Origin: Pontibacter pamirensis
Lineage (GTDB): Bacteria > Bacteroidota > Bacteroidia > Cytophagales > Hymenobacteraceae
DNA length: 64,000 bases
Direction: 5' to 3'
NCBI RefSeq assembly: GCF_010015475.1
Contig: NZ_SSNI01000030.1
Coordinates: 1-64,000, forward strand
The position numbers and the translations under genes are program-made. Position 1 is the first letter of the stretch, and the number at the start of each line of letters is the position of its first letter. Below are positions 34,290-43,600 of this stretch, one piece after another. Below the pieces are notes generated by a model that was not told where the DNA came from, ran no database searches, and saw only the letters and a list, made by a program, of their open reading frames with translations.

Positions 34290-35336
34290 TTATCTGCCGT
34301 AAATTTTATCTAATACTTCTGCTACCTTTACATATTCTTCTGCCGCTTCATCAAAGCCTTCGCCATTGGCCAGCCGCTTTGCCCAGGCCACTCCTGCCCT
34401 GCCCGACCACTCATCTGGCGGCGAGCACAGTGTTTCGGTTTTGGTGCCATAGTAGCGCTCGGCTACGAAATCGTAGAAAGACCCGTTCACATTTTTCATG
34501 GCTACACCACCCTCTGTGCCGTAAAAGGTGGCGCTGATGATGGCTTCCTGGCCAGCCGGCAGGTTCCAGGAGCAGCTTAGCTGCATGTGAGTGTTTCCCG
34601 CTAATTCCATACTGGCCGAGGCATAGTCTTCTACCTTACCCTCTGCCATGCCTATTGGTTTGCCTTTCGAGAACAGCTGGCTCTGCACCTGCTTCACCTT
34701 CGGGAAATTCAGCGACCACAAAGCCAGGTCCACCAGGTGCACGCCCAGGTCAATGACGCAGCCGCCACCGGAAAGCTTGGGTTCATAGAACCAGGCTTTG
34801 TCAGGGCCATAGGCATTATGGAAGACCAGCTCAACAGCATAAATGTGGCCTAATTCACCGCTCTGCACCACCTTATATACCTCCTGCATGGCAGCGGTAT
34901 GGCGGTACGACAAGTCTACTCCCAGCAATTTGTTGTTTTTCCGGGCAGCTTCCACGACCCTTTTTGTTTCCTCCACGTTGCGGCCCAATGGCTTCTGACA
35001 GAAAACAGATTTGCCCGCCTCCAAGGCCAACTCACTTTGCTCGGCATGGAAAGCACTTGGGGTGGCGATAACGATGCCCTCTACCGCCGGTTCATGCAGC
35101 ATAGCCTCCAGCGAAGGGACATGCTTTGCTTTAGGAGCGCTTTTAAGCGCCTCCTCCGCGTTGTGTGGTGCAGTATCAGCGATATAGGTTACTTCACCAG
35201 CATCATGCTTGGCTATCATTTCCATACGGTTACGGCCAATCCACCCTACACCCAAAAAGCCAAGCCTAGGCTTAGCGGAGGTAGATGAAGAAGATGCTGA
35301 AGTTCCCTGTTGTTTATCCTGTATCGTGTCTGGCAT
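34290..35336 (-). CDS. Gfo/Idh/MocA-family oxidoreductase
   Basis: A 348-residue NAD(P)-dependent sugar dehydrogenase. The Rossmann loop is 'GFLGVGWIGRNRMEMI', the cofactor/catalytic 'KP' lies in 'VFCQKPLGRNVEE' and the substrate-domain 'GGGCVIDLGVHLVDLALW' holds the conserved Asp and His. The N-terminal 20 residues are Ser/Thr/Gln-rich and probably disordered. It could oxidise an NDP-sugar or inositol-type substrate, paired with the next gene's dehydrogenase. Three bases separate the genes. Confidence 0.9.
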   Translation of the reverse strand: MPDTIQDKQQGTSASSSSTSAKPRLGFLGVGWIGRNRMEMIAKHDAGEVTYIADTAPHNAEEALKSAPKAKHVPSLEAMLHEPAVEGIVIATPSAFHAEQSELALEAGKSVFCQKPLGRNVEETKRVVEAARKNNKLLGVDLSYRHTAAMQEVYKVVQSGELGHIYAVELVFHNAYGPDKAWFYEPKLSGGGCVIDLGVHLVDLALWSLNFPKVKQVQSQLFSKGKPIGMAEGKVEDYASASMELAGNTHMQLSCSWNLPAGQEAIISATFYGTEGGVAMKNVNGSFYDFVAERYYGTKTETLCSPPDEWSGRAGVAWAKRLANGEGFDEAAEEYVKVAEVLDKIYGR

Positions 35337-35339
35337 AGT

Positions 35340-36350
35340 TTAGTACGTTATAAGGGCTTTTACAAATCCGTCGGGGCGGCTTTTCAGGTTATCGAATGCT
35401 TTATCGATGTTTCCTAAGGTATAGGTGTGTGTGTACAGCTTATCCGGGTTCAGGGTTCCGTCTGACACTGCTTTTGCCGCTGCCTTGATGCCTTTAATGT
35501 ATTCCTGTGGGTCGCGCTCATGCGCATTGATGACATCAATGCCGCGCCAGTTCCAGAGCTGGATGTTTACCTGCCGCATGCCGTCCTGGTGAAATCCGGC
35601 AATGATGAGTTTGCCACGCTCTGCCGTCAGTTCACCCGCCAAATTCAGCGGCCATTCTTTTCCAGTGCACTCTATCACGCGCTCACAGAAATTTTCCCCT
35701 GTCAGCTCCTTTACTTTTTCAATGATTTTATAGTGGTCATCCATTGGAACGATTTCATCGGCACCACATTCCTTTGCCATCTCCAGCGAGAACTCCCGCT
35801 GCGACACAGCAATAACTCTTGCGCCGGCATTTTTTGCCAGCTGCACCAGCAGTGCCCCAAGAAAACCCACACCTAGTATGGCCACTGTCTGACCGGCAGA
35901 GATATCGCTTCTCTTAAAAATATTCATGGCGCAGCCCAGCGGCTCACCGGGAAAAGGCTTACCTGCCAATGCTTCCGGCAGTTTCACCACCTTATCGGCA
36001 TCCGCGATGTCATACTCGGCATAAGAGTTGTAGGAAAGGGCCGCCACACGGTCTCCCGGCTTTACGTTTTCTACGCCTGCTCCTATAGCATCCACTATTC
36101 CCCACCCTTCGTGCCCCGGGTTACCGGCGGCAACAGGATAGGTAAACCACTCGCGGCCTTCCCAAACAGGTATGTTGGAGGCGCAGAGGCCGCAGCCTTC
36201 CAAACGCAGACGCACCTGCCCGGCCTGTGGCTCCGGCAGGGTGGCGTCCTGTACTTCTACTCTTTCTGGTGCTGTAATCACAGCAGTTTTCATGCTTGTA
36301 GCGGGGGTAGTGGCTACAGCTTTATCTTCTGGTGTCAGTGTTTCTTGCAT
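35340..36350 (-). CDS. Medium-chain alcohol dehydrogenase (zinc type, no structural-zinc loop)
   Basis: A 336-residue MDR enzyme. The catalytic zinc site is suggested by 'EGCGLCASNIPVW' (Cys) and 'NPGHEGWG' (His-Glu); the Rossmann loop is 'VAILGVGFLGALLVQLAK'. The four-cysteine structural-zinc lobe of typical ADH is missing between 'PGDRVAAL' and 'GEPLGCAMNIF'. It may oxidise or reduce a sugar carbon together with the Gfo/Idh/MocA partner. The start at 36350 is two bases after the upstream stop; a start at Met20 (36293) is also possible. Confidence 0.88.
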   Translation of the reverse strand: MQETLTPEDKAVATTPATSMKTAVITAPERVEVQDATLPEPQAGQVRLRLEGCGLCASNIPVWEGREWFTYPVAAGNPGHEGWGIVDAIGAGVENVKPGDRVAALSYNSYAEYDIADADKVVKLPEALAGKPFPGEPLGCAMNIFKRSDISAGQTVAILGVGFLGALLVQLAKNAGARVIAVSQREFSLEMAKECGADEIVPMDDHYKIIEKVKELTGENFCERVIECTGKEWPLNLAGELTAERGKLIIAGFHQDGMRQVNIQLWNWRGIDVINAHERDPQEYIKGIKAAAKAVSDGTLNPDKLYTHTYTLGNIDKAFDNLKSRPDGFVKALITY

Positions 36351-36351
36351 T

Positions 36352-38406
36352 TTAAGCTACTGCTACTTTTTTGGCGGGTTCTTCTTGGATATTTTTAGAT
36401 GATATAGTGAATGGCACCTTTATTCCTCTGTTCTCGCAGAGCCACTGGTACAGCTTAGCTACCCCTTCCTGCACATTGTGCTTGGAGTACCAGCCGGTGG
36501 CTTCCTGGAACTTGCGCGTGTCCGACACATAATAGTGCTGGTCGCCCGGCCGCCAGTCGCCGAACCTGAGCTGCACTTCTTTGCCCCGGTACCTGCCGAT
36601 TGTTTTCAGCAGTTCCAGCAAGCTTACTGTGTTCTCTGTGCCGCCTCCTATATTGAATGCCTGCCCGGAGATATGTTCGATGTGCTTGTGTGCCAACAGA
36701 AAAGCATCCACCAGGTCCTCCACAAAAAGAATATCACGCACCTGCTTTCCATCGCCGTATATGTTGATTGGTTGGCCTTCGATGGCCCGGATGGCAAAGT
36801 GGGCTACCCAGCCCTGGTCTTCGTTGCCATACTGATGCGGCCCGTAGATGCAGCTCATCCGAAACACCGCCATCGGCAGGTTATAGGTGCGGGCATAGTC
36901 TACCACATACTGGTCGGCGGCGCCTTTAGAGCAGCCGTAGGGACTGTGAAAGTCCAGCGGGCGCTTTTCACTGATGCCGTTTTCCTTTATTTCTTTATCT
37001 GAAGGGTAGTAGCGGGACCCGTTGGAGATGAACTCCACGTCTTCGAGGCCGCCGTATACTTTGTTTGTGGAGGTAAACACCAGCGGTGGCGGGTTGTCCT
37101 GCTCGCGTATAGCTTCCAGCACATTCATGACACCACGCGCATTAATTTCGAAGTCATTCATGGGCAGGTCCAGCGAGGTGGTCACTGCTACCTGGGCAGC
37201 GAAGTGATATACCGCCTCAGCACGCTGCATTACATAGCGCACCGTCTGCAGGTTACGGATGTCGCCGACGTATATCTCCAGATTCTCCGGGTAGTTCTCG
37301 TGCAGCCACTGCAGGTTCTGCTCCACGCCATCGCGGGAAAGGCTGTCGAACACCATCACGCGTTTTCCTTCAGACAGCAGCCGCTTAGCCAGGTTAGTAC
37401 CCACAAAGCCCGCTCCACCCGTTATAAGGGTATAAGGCGCAGTATTCTCGTGGATGGTGCGCGTGATATGCGTTAAGTTCTCCAGTTGCTCCAGGCCATG
37501 TTTGGCCCACAAACGGTACAGCAGTTTGGAGCTGCCGTCGGAACGTTTGAGGCCAAAATGATACTCCCTGTCATCTAAATGAAAGCCTCCCACAGTGGGG
37601 TGTTTGGCATTCAAGTCGTAGGCACCATACCAGTATACCCTGGTTGCATCTGCCTTCAGCACTTCTTTGAACTCCTGCACCTGCTTCAGCTCATCGTGCT
37701 GCCAGGTAGAGAAGCCAGCCTCCGTTATCCAGAGTTCGGCTGTGCAGTTGTTCTGGTCCAGCACCTCACGCACCGCTTTGATGTTTTCATCCCATCCGTC
37801 CCACATCTGGTCGAACACAAACGGGAAGCCATGTATACCTACCGCATCGATATGCTCCATCACACCGCGCTCAAACATCATTTGCAGCCAGTTCGGGTCT
37901 ATTGGGCTCATACCGCCCAGCAGGGTCTTCTTGCCCAATTGCTTGCACCAGTAAGCAGCGCCGCCCACCATCTCCGCGAACTTGTTCCAGCCGTAGTCCA
38001 GCGTAAAGTCATACTCTATCTGGTTGTTGGGTTCGTTCCAAAGCTCCACCCACTCAAAATGCTCCCCCATGTCCTTGATGAACACGTCCAGAAAGTCAGC
38101 GTAAGCCTTCTTGTCTCTTGGCGGGGAAGAGGTGCGTGGTTTCTCGCCCAGGGAAGGCGGTGTGTATAGGAAGCATGGCAGCACGTTTAATTCTTTTGCG
38201 AGAGTAGGTATAAGCCAGTTATACCACCCTTTGCCCTCTGGTGTATAGTAATCAGCCCACGATACGCCTGTTCTGAGCTCTGTTACGCCCAGTTCCTTCA
38301 AGTCGGCGAGCACCTGCTTTACGCGCTCATGCTCTCCTACCCGGAACCATTCCACTATTCCGACTTTGGGGAGTGACTTTTCGTTTTTAGCGTTCTTTAT
38401 TTTCAT
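36352..38406 (-). CDS. Fusion of clan-A glycoside hydrolase and NAD-dependent epimerase
   Basis: A 684-residue protein with two domains. Residues about 14-305 are a TIM-barrel glycoside hydrolase of clan A: the acid/base Glu is in 'WNEPNN' (E125) and the nucleophile in 'WITEAGFS' (E229). Residues about 325-665 are an extended SDR: 'TGGAGFVGTNLA' (330-341), 'TSTNKVYG', and catalytic Tyr490-x3-Lys494 in 'YGCSKGAADQY'. The epimerase half resembles CDP-paratose/CDP-tyvelose 2-epimerases and UDP-sugar epimerases. No signal peptide exists, so the hydrolase domain works in the cytosol, which is unusual. It stops two bases before the dehydrogenase start. The role is unknown; it might release and remodel a sugar. 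Confidence 0.88.
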   Translation of the reverse strand: MKIKNAKNEKSLPKVGIVEWFRVGEHERVKQVLADLKELGVTELRTGVSWADYYTPEGKGWYNWLIPTLAKELNVLPCFLYTPPSLGEKPRTSSPPRDKKAYADFLDVFIKDMGEHFEWVELWNEPNNQIEYDFTLDYGWNKFAEMVGGAAYWCKQLGKKTLLGGMSPIDPNWLQMMFERGVMEHIDAVGIHGFPFVFDQMWDGWDENIKAVREVLDQNNCTAELWITEAGFSTWQHDELKQVQEFKEVLKADATRVYWYGAYDLNAKHPTVGGFHLDDREYHFGLKRSDGSSKLLYRLWAKHGLEQLENLTHITRTIHENTAPYTLITGGAGFVGTNLAKRLLSEGKRVMVFDSLSRDGVEQNLQWLHENYPENLEIYVGDIRNLQTVRYVMQRAEAVYHFAAQVAVTTSLDLPMNDFEINARGVMNVLEAIREQDNPPPLVFTSTNKVYGGLEDVEFISNGSRYYPSDKEIKENGISEKRPLDFHSPYGCSKGAADQYVVDYARTYNLPMAVFRMSCIYGPHQYGNEDQGWVAHFAIRAIEGQPINIYGDGKQVRDILFVEDLVDAFLLAHKHIEHISGQAFNIGGGTENTVSLLELLKTIGRYRGKEVQLRFGDWRPGDQHYYVSDTRKFQEATGWYSKHNVQEGVAKLYQWLCENRGIKVPFTISSKNIQEEPAKKVAVA

Positions 38407-38458
38407 AGTGATGAGAATCCTTTTTAATAAATCAGAAAATGGGTGCTTTAGTTTTAGC

Positions 38459-39574
38459 TCAGACAGTTAAACCGCGCGCAGCCAGTTCGGCACTTGCCTC
38501 ATTCACCCTGTCATACGCAATCTGCCCTTCGAGCCAGTTAGCCAGTTCTTCCAGCCCATTGTTGAACTCTACCTGCGGATAAAAACCAAGTACCTCATTT
38601 GCCAGGGAGATGTCGGCATAGCAGTGGCGGATATCGCCTACCCTGTATTTGCCTGTTACCTCCGGCTTCAGGTGCGTCTTGTCCATGACAGTGGCCAGCC
38701 GCTCCGCTATCTCCTGTATGGTATAGTTGTTTCCGCTGCCCACGTTAAAGACTTTACCAGTAGCTTCTTCCTTCTCCATGGCCAATCGGCAAGCCAACGC
38801 CACATCGCGCACATGCACAAAGTCACGCTGTTGATATCCGTCTTCGAAAATCATGGGAGAATTGTTATTTAAAAGTCGGGAGGCGAAAATAGCCAGCACC
38901 CCGGTGTAAGGGTTTGATAATGCCTGGCGCGTACCGTACACGTTAAAGAAACGCATGGCCACCGTTGGGATGTTGTAGGCCCTGCCCACCATCAGGCAAA
39001 GGCGCTCCTGGTCGTATTTAGACAGGGCGTATACGGAAGATAATGATGGAATCTTAGATTCGGGTGTAGGAATCGGCTGCAAAGGCTGGCCTTTGTCATA
39101 TAACTCCCAATCGGCGGCTTTTAATTGCTCCAGCGGTCGCTCCTGCGCGGTTACCAGTTCACCATTCAAGCTTTTACAGAGGCCTTCTCCATAGATACTC
39201 ATGCTGCTGGCTACCACCAGCTTCTTTACAGGGTGCTTGATGAGTGCCTCCAGGAGCACGGCTGTGCCCATGTTATTTACATCGGTGTATTCCTTTATCT
39301 CATACATACTCTGGCCAACACCAACCATCGCGGCAAAATGGAAAACATATTCCACCCCCTCCAGTGCCTTGTCCACGTCTTCGCGGTTGCGCACATCACC
39401 TATCACCAACTCTACGTCCTCGTGCAGGTATTCGGGTCTTTTGCAGTCTTTGCCATGCACCTGCTCGCTCAGGTTATCCAGTGCTCTTACCTCATACCCC
39501 TGGCTCAGCAACTCATCTGCCAGGTGCGACCCAATAAAACCAGCACCTCCGGTTATCAATACTTTGCTTTTCAT
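38459..39574 (-). CDS. NAD-dependent epimerase/dehydratase
   Basis: A 371-residue extended SDR. The Rossmann loop is 'ITGGAGFIGSHLADELL', the Ser of the active site is in 'VVASSMSIYGEG' and the catalytic pair in 'SVYALSKYDQE' (Tyr-x3-Lys). It should change the stereochemistry or dehydrate an NDP-sugar. I chose ATG 39574, which begins directly at the Rossmann strand; in-frame ATGs at 39592 and 39610 are possible. It opens the cluster, 52 bases ahead of the fusion gene. Confidence 0.9.
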   Translation of the reverse strand: MKSKVLITGGAGFIGSHLADELLSQGYEVRALDNLSEQVHGKDCKRPEYLHEDVELVIGDVRNREDVDKALEGVEYVFHFAAMVGVGQSMYEIKEYTDVNNMGTAVLLEALIKHPVKKLVVASSMSIYGEGLCKSLNGELVTAQERPLEQLKAADWELYDKGQPLQPIPTPESKIPSLSSVYALSKYDQERLCLMVGRAYNIPTVAMRFFNVYGTRQALSNPYTGVLAIFASRLLNNNSPMIFEDGYQQRDFVHVRDVALACRLAMEKEEATGKVFNVGSGNNYTIQEIAERLATVMDKTHLKPEVTGKYRVGDIRHCYADISLANEVLGFYPQVEFNNGLEELANWLEGQIAYDRVNEASAELAARGLTV

Positions 39575-39754
39575 AGTCTGTTGTTCTTTCATGGTATGTA
39601 ACAGATCCAAGTGTCCGGACTAAAGACTTCAGATCTGTTTATTCTTTTGCTAAACTTATAATATCCTTTGTACCCCCTCCTTGCTTTTGAAGACCGGTAC
39701 AAAAAGTATTTAAAGCATTCTTTTTGTTTACACCTTTTACTTTCTGCACATAAT

Positions 39755-40459
39755 TTAAAAAGGCTGTGCCGTTGGTCTTATGGTGATGTTGTTCAATGAC
39801 ACACCCGGAGGTTTACTTAAGGCATACAACACAGCATCTGCCACATCATCAGCAGAAATAGAACCGTACCCGATGTCTTCTGCTGTGTGGAACCCGGAAA
39901 CAGTATTCTTAAAGAAGGTAGTATCAGTCACTCCTGGCGCCACTATTGTCACCCTTACGGCCGGCAGCACCTCCTGGCGCAGCGTTTCGGCCACCACCTC
40001 TAAAGCAGATTTAGTGGCGGCATATACACCACCATAAGGGTAAGCCTGTCCCGCCGAAACAGACGACACCAGCACCACATCGCCATGCCCCGCCTCCAGC
40101 ATGCCTGGCACAAAGGCACGGATCAGCCGCAGGACACCCATCAGGTTGGTGTCTATAATTTGCCGCCATTTCTCTGGGTCTCCTTCCGTCAGCTTCTCAT
40201 GAATGCCACGCCCTGCACTGCAAATAAGTATATCCGGTGTGCCAAGCTTTTCCTGCACACCGGCAAAGAGTGCATCCACAGCGTGTGCCGCTGTTACGTC
40301 GCAGGTAAAAGGGTAAACGTTTGATGACAGGTCAGAAGGCGGTTGCAGGTCAGCTACAGCAGTTACAACATCGGCCAAAGACAATCTCTCAACAATGGCC
40401 CGGCCTATGCCTGATCCACCTCCGCTCACTACTGCTTTTTTGCCTTTTAACTGCTGCAC
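39755..40459 (-). CDS. Short-chain dehydrogenase/reductase
   Basis: A 234-residue classical SDR. 'VSGGGSGIGRAIVERL' binds the cofactor, 'CSAGRG' replaces the usual NNAG, and 'VYAATKSALE' carries Tyr-x3-Lys; Ser is in 'VSSVSAG'. It is on the same strand as the sugar cluster but 180 bases upstream of it, so it may be its first gene or independent. Substrate unknown. Confidence 0.88.
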   Translation of the reverse strand: MQQLKGKKAVVSGGGSGIGRAIVERLSLADVVTAVADLQPPSDLSSNVYPFTCDVTAAHAVDALFAGVQEKLGTPDILICSAGRGIHEKLTEGDPEKWRQIIDTNLMGVLRLIRAFVPGMLEAGHGDVVLVSSVSAGQAYPYGGVYAATKSALEVVAETLRQEVLPAVRVTIVAPGVTDTTFFKNTVSGFHTAEDIGYGSISADDVADAVLYALSKPPGVSLNNITIRPTAQPF

Positions 40460-40719
40460 TCTGCTTGTATAATTCTGCTCCTTATATAGAAATAATTGTA
40501 TCCTTCGCTAGCTTGCTAGAACGTAGTTGAGGCAAGTAGGGTTGTAGATGCTGCTCAAGGCCTATATAAAAACAGCTGTATTTTTGGCTAACTATTCAAT
40601 TTTTCAAGGCTTTGCTGCCTCCATAAAAATGCATCGCTCGGTCCTGTTTCTATAGCCGAATTTTTCGAAGTGGCGCACTTATACTACCTTGCTGTTTACA
40701 ACAAGTGTATAGCACCAAA

Positions 40720-41319
40720 ATGAACTTTGAACAGGTACCCCTTCTGGAGGATGCACGCGTGCTGCTACGCCCTTTTCACCCCTCAGACACAGCGGCTCTT
40801 CGTACTATTGCCTTTGATGAGGAAATCTGGCGCTATATGATTACGCGCATCAGTAACGAGCAGGAACTGGAGGCTTGGATACAGACTGCCACCAATGGCT
40901 ACCAACTCGGCACACGCTATACCTTTATGATAGAGGACAAAGTCACTGGTAAGCTGGCTGGCAGCACTAGCTATGGCAATATCTCGGTACCTGATAAACG
41001 CCTGGAGATTGGCTGGACCTGGCTAAGCGGGGAATACAGGGGCAGCGGACTGAACAGACACTGTAAGTTTCTGCTGCTGCGCTATGCTTTTGAGGTACTG
41101 CAGATGGAGCGGGTAGAGCTAAAAGGAGATGCGCTGAATATGCGTTCCCGCAAAGCCATGCTCAAAATCGGGGCTACGGAAGAGGGCATCCTGCGCAGCC
41201 ACACCCTGATGCACGACGGCCGCCGCCGCGACACTATCTACTACAGCATCCTGCGGCCCGAGTGGGAGCAAATCAAAAGCACCATCTTCAAAGACCCGGC
41301 AGCACCCCTGCAGGCATAA
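40720..41319 (+). CDS. GNAT acetyltransferase, RimJ/RimL-like
   Basis: A 199-residue N-acetyltransferase. 'RVLLRPFHPSDTAAL' opens the fold, 'LEIGWTWLSGEYRGSGLN' carries the acetyl-CoA loop (variant R-G-S-G) and 'LNMRSRKAMLKIGATEEG' is the RimL-type end. I chose ATG 40720 over GTG 40705. It probably acetylates a protein N-terminus or a small amine. It has its own promoter region of about 260 bases. Confidence 0.85.
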   Translation: MNFEQVPLLEDARVLLRPFHPSDTAALRTIAFDEEIWRYMITRISNEQELEAWIQTATNGYQLGTRYTFMIEDKVTGKLAGSTSYGNISVPDKRLEIGWTWLSGEYRGSGLNRHCKFLLLRYAFEVLQMERVELKGDALNMRSRKAMLKIGATEEGILRSHTLMHDGRRRDTIYYSILRPEWEQIKSTIFKDPAAPLQA

Positions 41320-41423
41320 GCAGACAGTACAAGGGCCTTGGCTGTAAGCCTATACATTGCTTTTTCGTATACCTGTATAACCTATATATTACATAGTATA
41401 GAGAACCGCAAATAGCCAGGCAT

Positions 41424-42026
41424 TTGGAGACGCAACCGCACAGACCTCACTTACCCAAACGGATATTCCTGATACGACACGCGCGGCCGGAGGTAGCTGC
41501 AAAAGGCTTCTTCAGCGCAGCAGCAGCCAGCCGGTATATTTCCGACTACGATGCCGCCCAGGTAGAGGAATTCGTGCTGCAGCATGAGTCAATTCCCTAT
41601 AAAGAAATCAAGGCTGTATACTGCAGCACCCTCATCCGCTCCCAACTTACGGCCAAAGCTATTTTCGGAGAGCAGGTGCTTCTGAAGGTGAAACACGAGT
41701 TTCGGGAGTTTGAACGGAAAATATTCTCTCTGCCATTCCTGCGACTGCCTATAAAGCTGTGGTTAGTTTCTGCCCGCATCCTCTGGTTTATGGGAATCAA
41801 CAGCAAAGGCATCGAGACGTTTAAAGCAGCGAGGTGGCGGGCCAGGAAATGTGCGGAGCTACTGGCGGAAGATGCCCATGAAAATGCCACCACCGTGCTG
41901 GTAGCACACGGCCTGCTGAACTATTTTATTCGGAGAGAGTTGAAACAAATGGGATGGCACCAGACAGTGAAGGGCGGAAGCGGTTTTGTCAGCCTGAATG
42001 TGATGGAGAAGCGTGTAAGGCAGTAG
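41424..42026 (+). CDS. Histidine phosphatase family protein
   Basis: A 200-residue branch of the histidine phosphatase (phosphoglycerate-mutase-like) superfamily. 'FLIRHARPE' is the RHG-like loop with the catalytic His (here R-H-A), 'CSTLIRSQLTAKAIFG' has the second Arg, 'REFERK' supplies an acidic residue and 'VLVAHGLLNYF' the second His. The start is TTG 41424, since no upstream ATG fits. It probably cleaves a phosphate ester, target unknown. Confidence 0.75.
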   Translation: METQPHRPHLPKRIFLIRHARPEVAAKGFFSAAAASRYISDYDAAQVEEFVLQHESIPYKEIKAVYCSTLIRSQLTAKAIFGEQVLLKVKHEFREFERKIFSLPFLRLPIKLWLVSARILWFMGINSKGIETFKAARWRARKCAELLAEDAHENATTVLVAHGLLNYFIRRELKQMGWHQTVKGGSGFVSLNVMEKRVRQ

Positions 42027-42053
42027 CTTTACCTAAACGTTTTTTGTATGAAA

Positions 42054-42089
42054 AAAGCGCCTTTACTGCTATGGCAGTAAAGGCGCTTT
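42054..42089. terminator. Bidirectional terminator hairpin
   Basis: Perfect 16-bp arms (42054-42069 and 42074-42089) with a TATG loop, A-rich before and T-rich after. It separates convergent phosphatase and SusD genes. Confidence 0.88.
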
Positions 42090-42142
42090 AAATTTTGCTT
42101 TTGCTGTTCTGGCACTGCCAGATTTAGGCTAAGCGGGTATGA

Positions 42143-43582
42143 TTAGTAACCGCTTGTTTGCTGGCCGCTAAGATTCTCATTTGCATCAATCTCAGCCTGC
42201 GGAATAGGCCATGCCCACTCGCGTGCATCTGGCGCTAACGTACAGTTCGTAACAGGAGAAGGGCAATCCTCGCGCACCAGGTTACGGGTGGTTCTCTTTA
42301 TATCAAACCATCTGTGGCCTTCTACAAATAGCTCTTTACGTCTTTCGAGTGCAATCGCATTCAGCAAATCCTCACCTAGCAATACAACAGGAACGTAACC
42401 CTCAATTCTAGCGTCCCGAAGTGTATTCAGATCTTCTAGGGCACCTGCCATATCATCCTGCATCGCTCTCGCCTCCGCTCGGATCAGGTACATTTCGCCG
42501 GTTCTAAACACTTTCCAGTTTACTAAGTTGTCCTGGGCTGTACCACGGGTCACAAACTTATTCACAATCACTCTTTCATTTTCTCCACGGGTTCTTGTGC
42601 TGAAATATGATGGGAATCTGATGTCATCTTCCATATCATACTCCTCCACTAACTCTTCAGAAGGTCTGAAGCGGTTACGGTTAGAAGGGGCATTAAACAC
42701 ACCACCTGAAGGAGTACCTTCACCTGCATTAAAGGAAATAGCCCAGATTACTTCATCATCCGTTGCATCCATCCAGATATCCGCAAACTCGCCTCTGCTA
42801 GCTAAAGGTATTTCCTCAATCACCAATGTAGCATATTCCTCAGCAGCCGCATACTGTTCTGCATACAGGTTTACCCGGGCCAAAATGGCTCTTGTTACTG
42901 TCTGGTCAATATAAGCTCTGTTAGAAGCATTGATATCTCTGTCAACATTTTCCAAAAGCGTTTCTGCTTCCTGAAGGTCTCTTAAGATATTATCATATGT
43001 CTCACTTACAGTTAAACGGCTTGGCATTTCCTCCGGATCCACCGTTGTCTTATAAGGCACCCCCAAGGCAGTTGAGTTTCTGTCGAAGCTTTCGCCCCAG
43101 TAGCGCAGCAGGTCAAAGTGTACCATGCCCCGGATTGCCAGCGCCTGCCCTTTAAGTCTGTTCACTCTTTCAGCATCTTCATCAGAAAACTGCTCAATAT
43201 TATTTAGCACCAGGTTGGCATTGTTGATTACAGAATAAGCAGCAAGCCAGGCAATCGCAATATCAGACTCATCGGCTGTATATACCCAGTTTGACTGGTT
43301 AGCCCAGTTTCCGAGGTCCTCATTTGTCTGCACCAGGTTATCAGACATCATGTCCGGCAAAGTTGACCATGTGCCGGTGGTTTGTCCACCGCTTGCAAAA
43401 TAGCCTACCTGGCGGAATGCGGCATAAGCTCCGGTTAAGGCAAACTCATAACCATCCAAATCGGTGAAAACCTGACCAGGCTCTCTTGAAAATTCCGGCT
43501 CCACCTCAATTATATCTTCACAGGCAGATAGCCCCAAAGCACAGCATAGTCCTATACCTAAAAATATTCGTTGAATCTTCAT
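42143..43582 (-). CDS. SusD/RagB-family nutrient-binding lipoprotein
   Basis: A 479-residue lipoprotein with lipobox 'LGLSAC' (lipidated Cys21). The N-terminal 'VFTDLDGYEFALTGAYAAFR' and the TPR-like middle ('VNRLKGQALAIRGMVHFDLLRYWGE') are typical, as is the final 'DARIEGYVP...RRKELFVEGHRWFDIKR' region. It sits on the cell surface and caps the SusC barrel to bind a ligand. It is encoded 18 bases after susC. Confidence 0.95.
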   Translation of the reverse strand: MKIQRIFLGIGLCCALGLSACEDIIEVEPEFSREPGQVFTDLDGYEFALTGAYAAFRQVGYFASGGQTTGTWSTLPDMMSDNLVQTNEDLGNWANQSNWVYTADESDIAIAWLAAYSVINNANLVLNNIEQFSDEDAERVNRLKGQALAIRGMVHFDLLRYWGESFDRNSTALGVPYKTTVDPEEMPSRLTVSETYDNILRDLQEAETLLENVDRDINASNRAYIDQTVTRAILARVNLYAEQYAAAEEYATLVIEEIPLASRGEFADIWMDATDDEVIWAISFNAGEGTPSGGVFNAPSNRNRFRPSEELVEEYDMEDDIRFPSYFSTRTRGENERVIVNKFVTRGTAQDNLVNWKVFRTGEMYLIRAEARAMQDDMAGALEDLNTLRDARIEGYVPVVLLGEDLLNAIALERRKELFVEGHRWFDIKRTTRNLVREDCPSPVTNCTLAPDAREWAWPIPQAEIDANENLSGQQTSGY

Positions 43583-43600
43583 TTTTTAAATTTTTATTAA

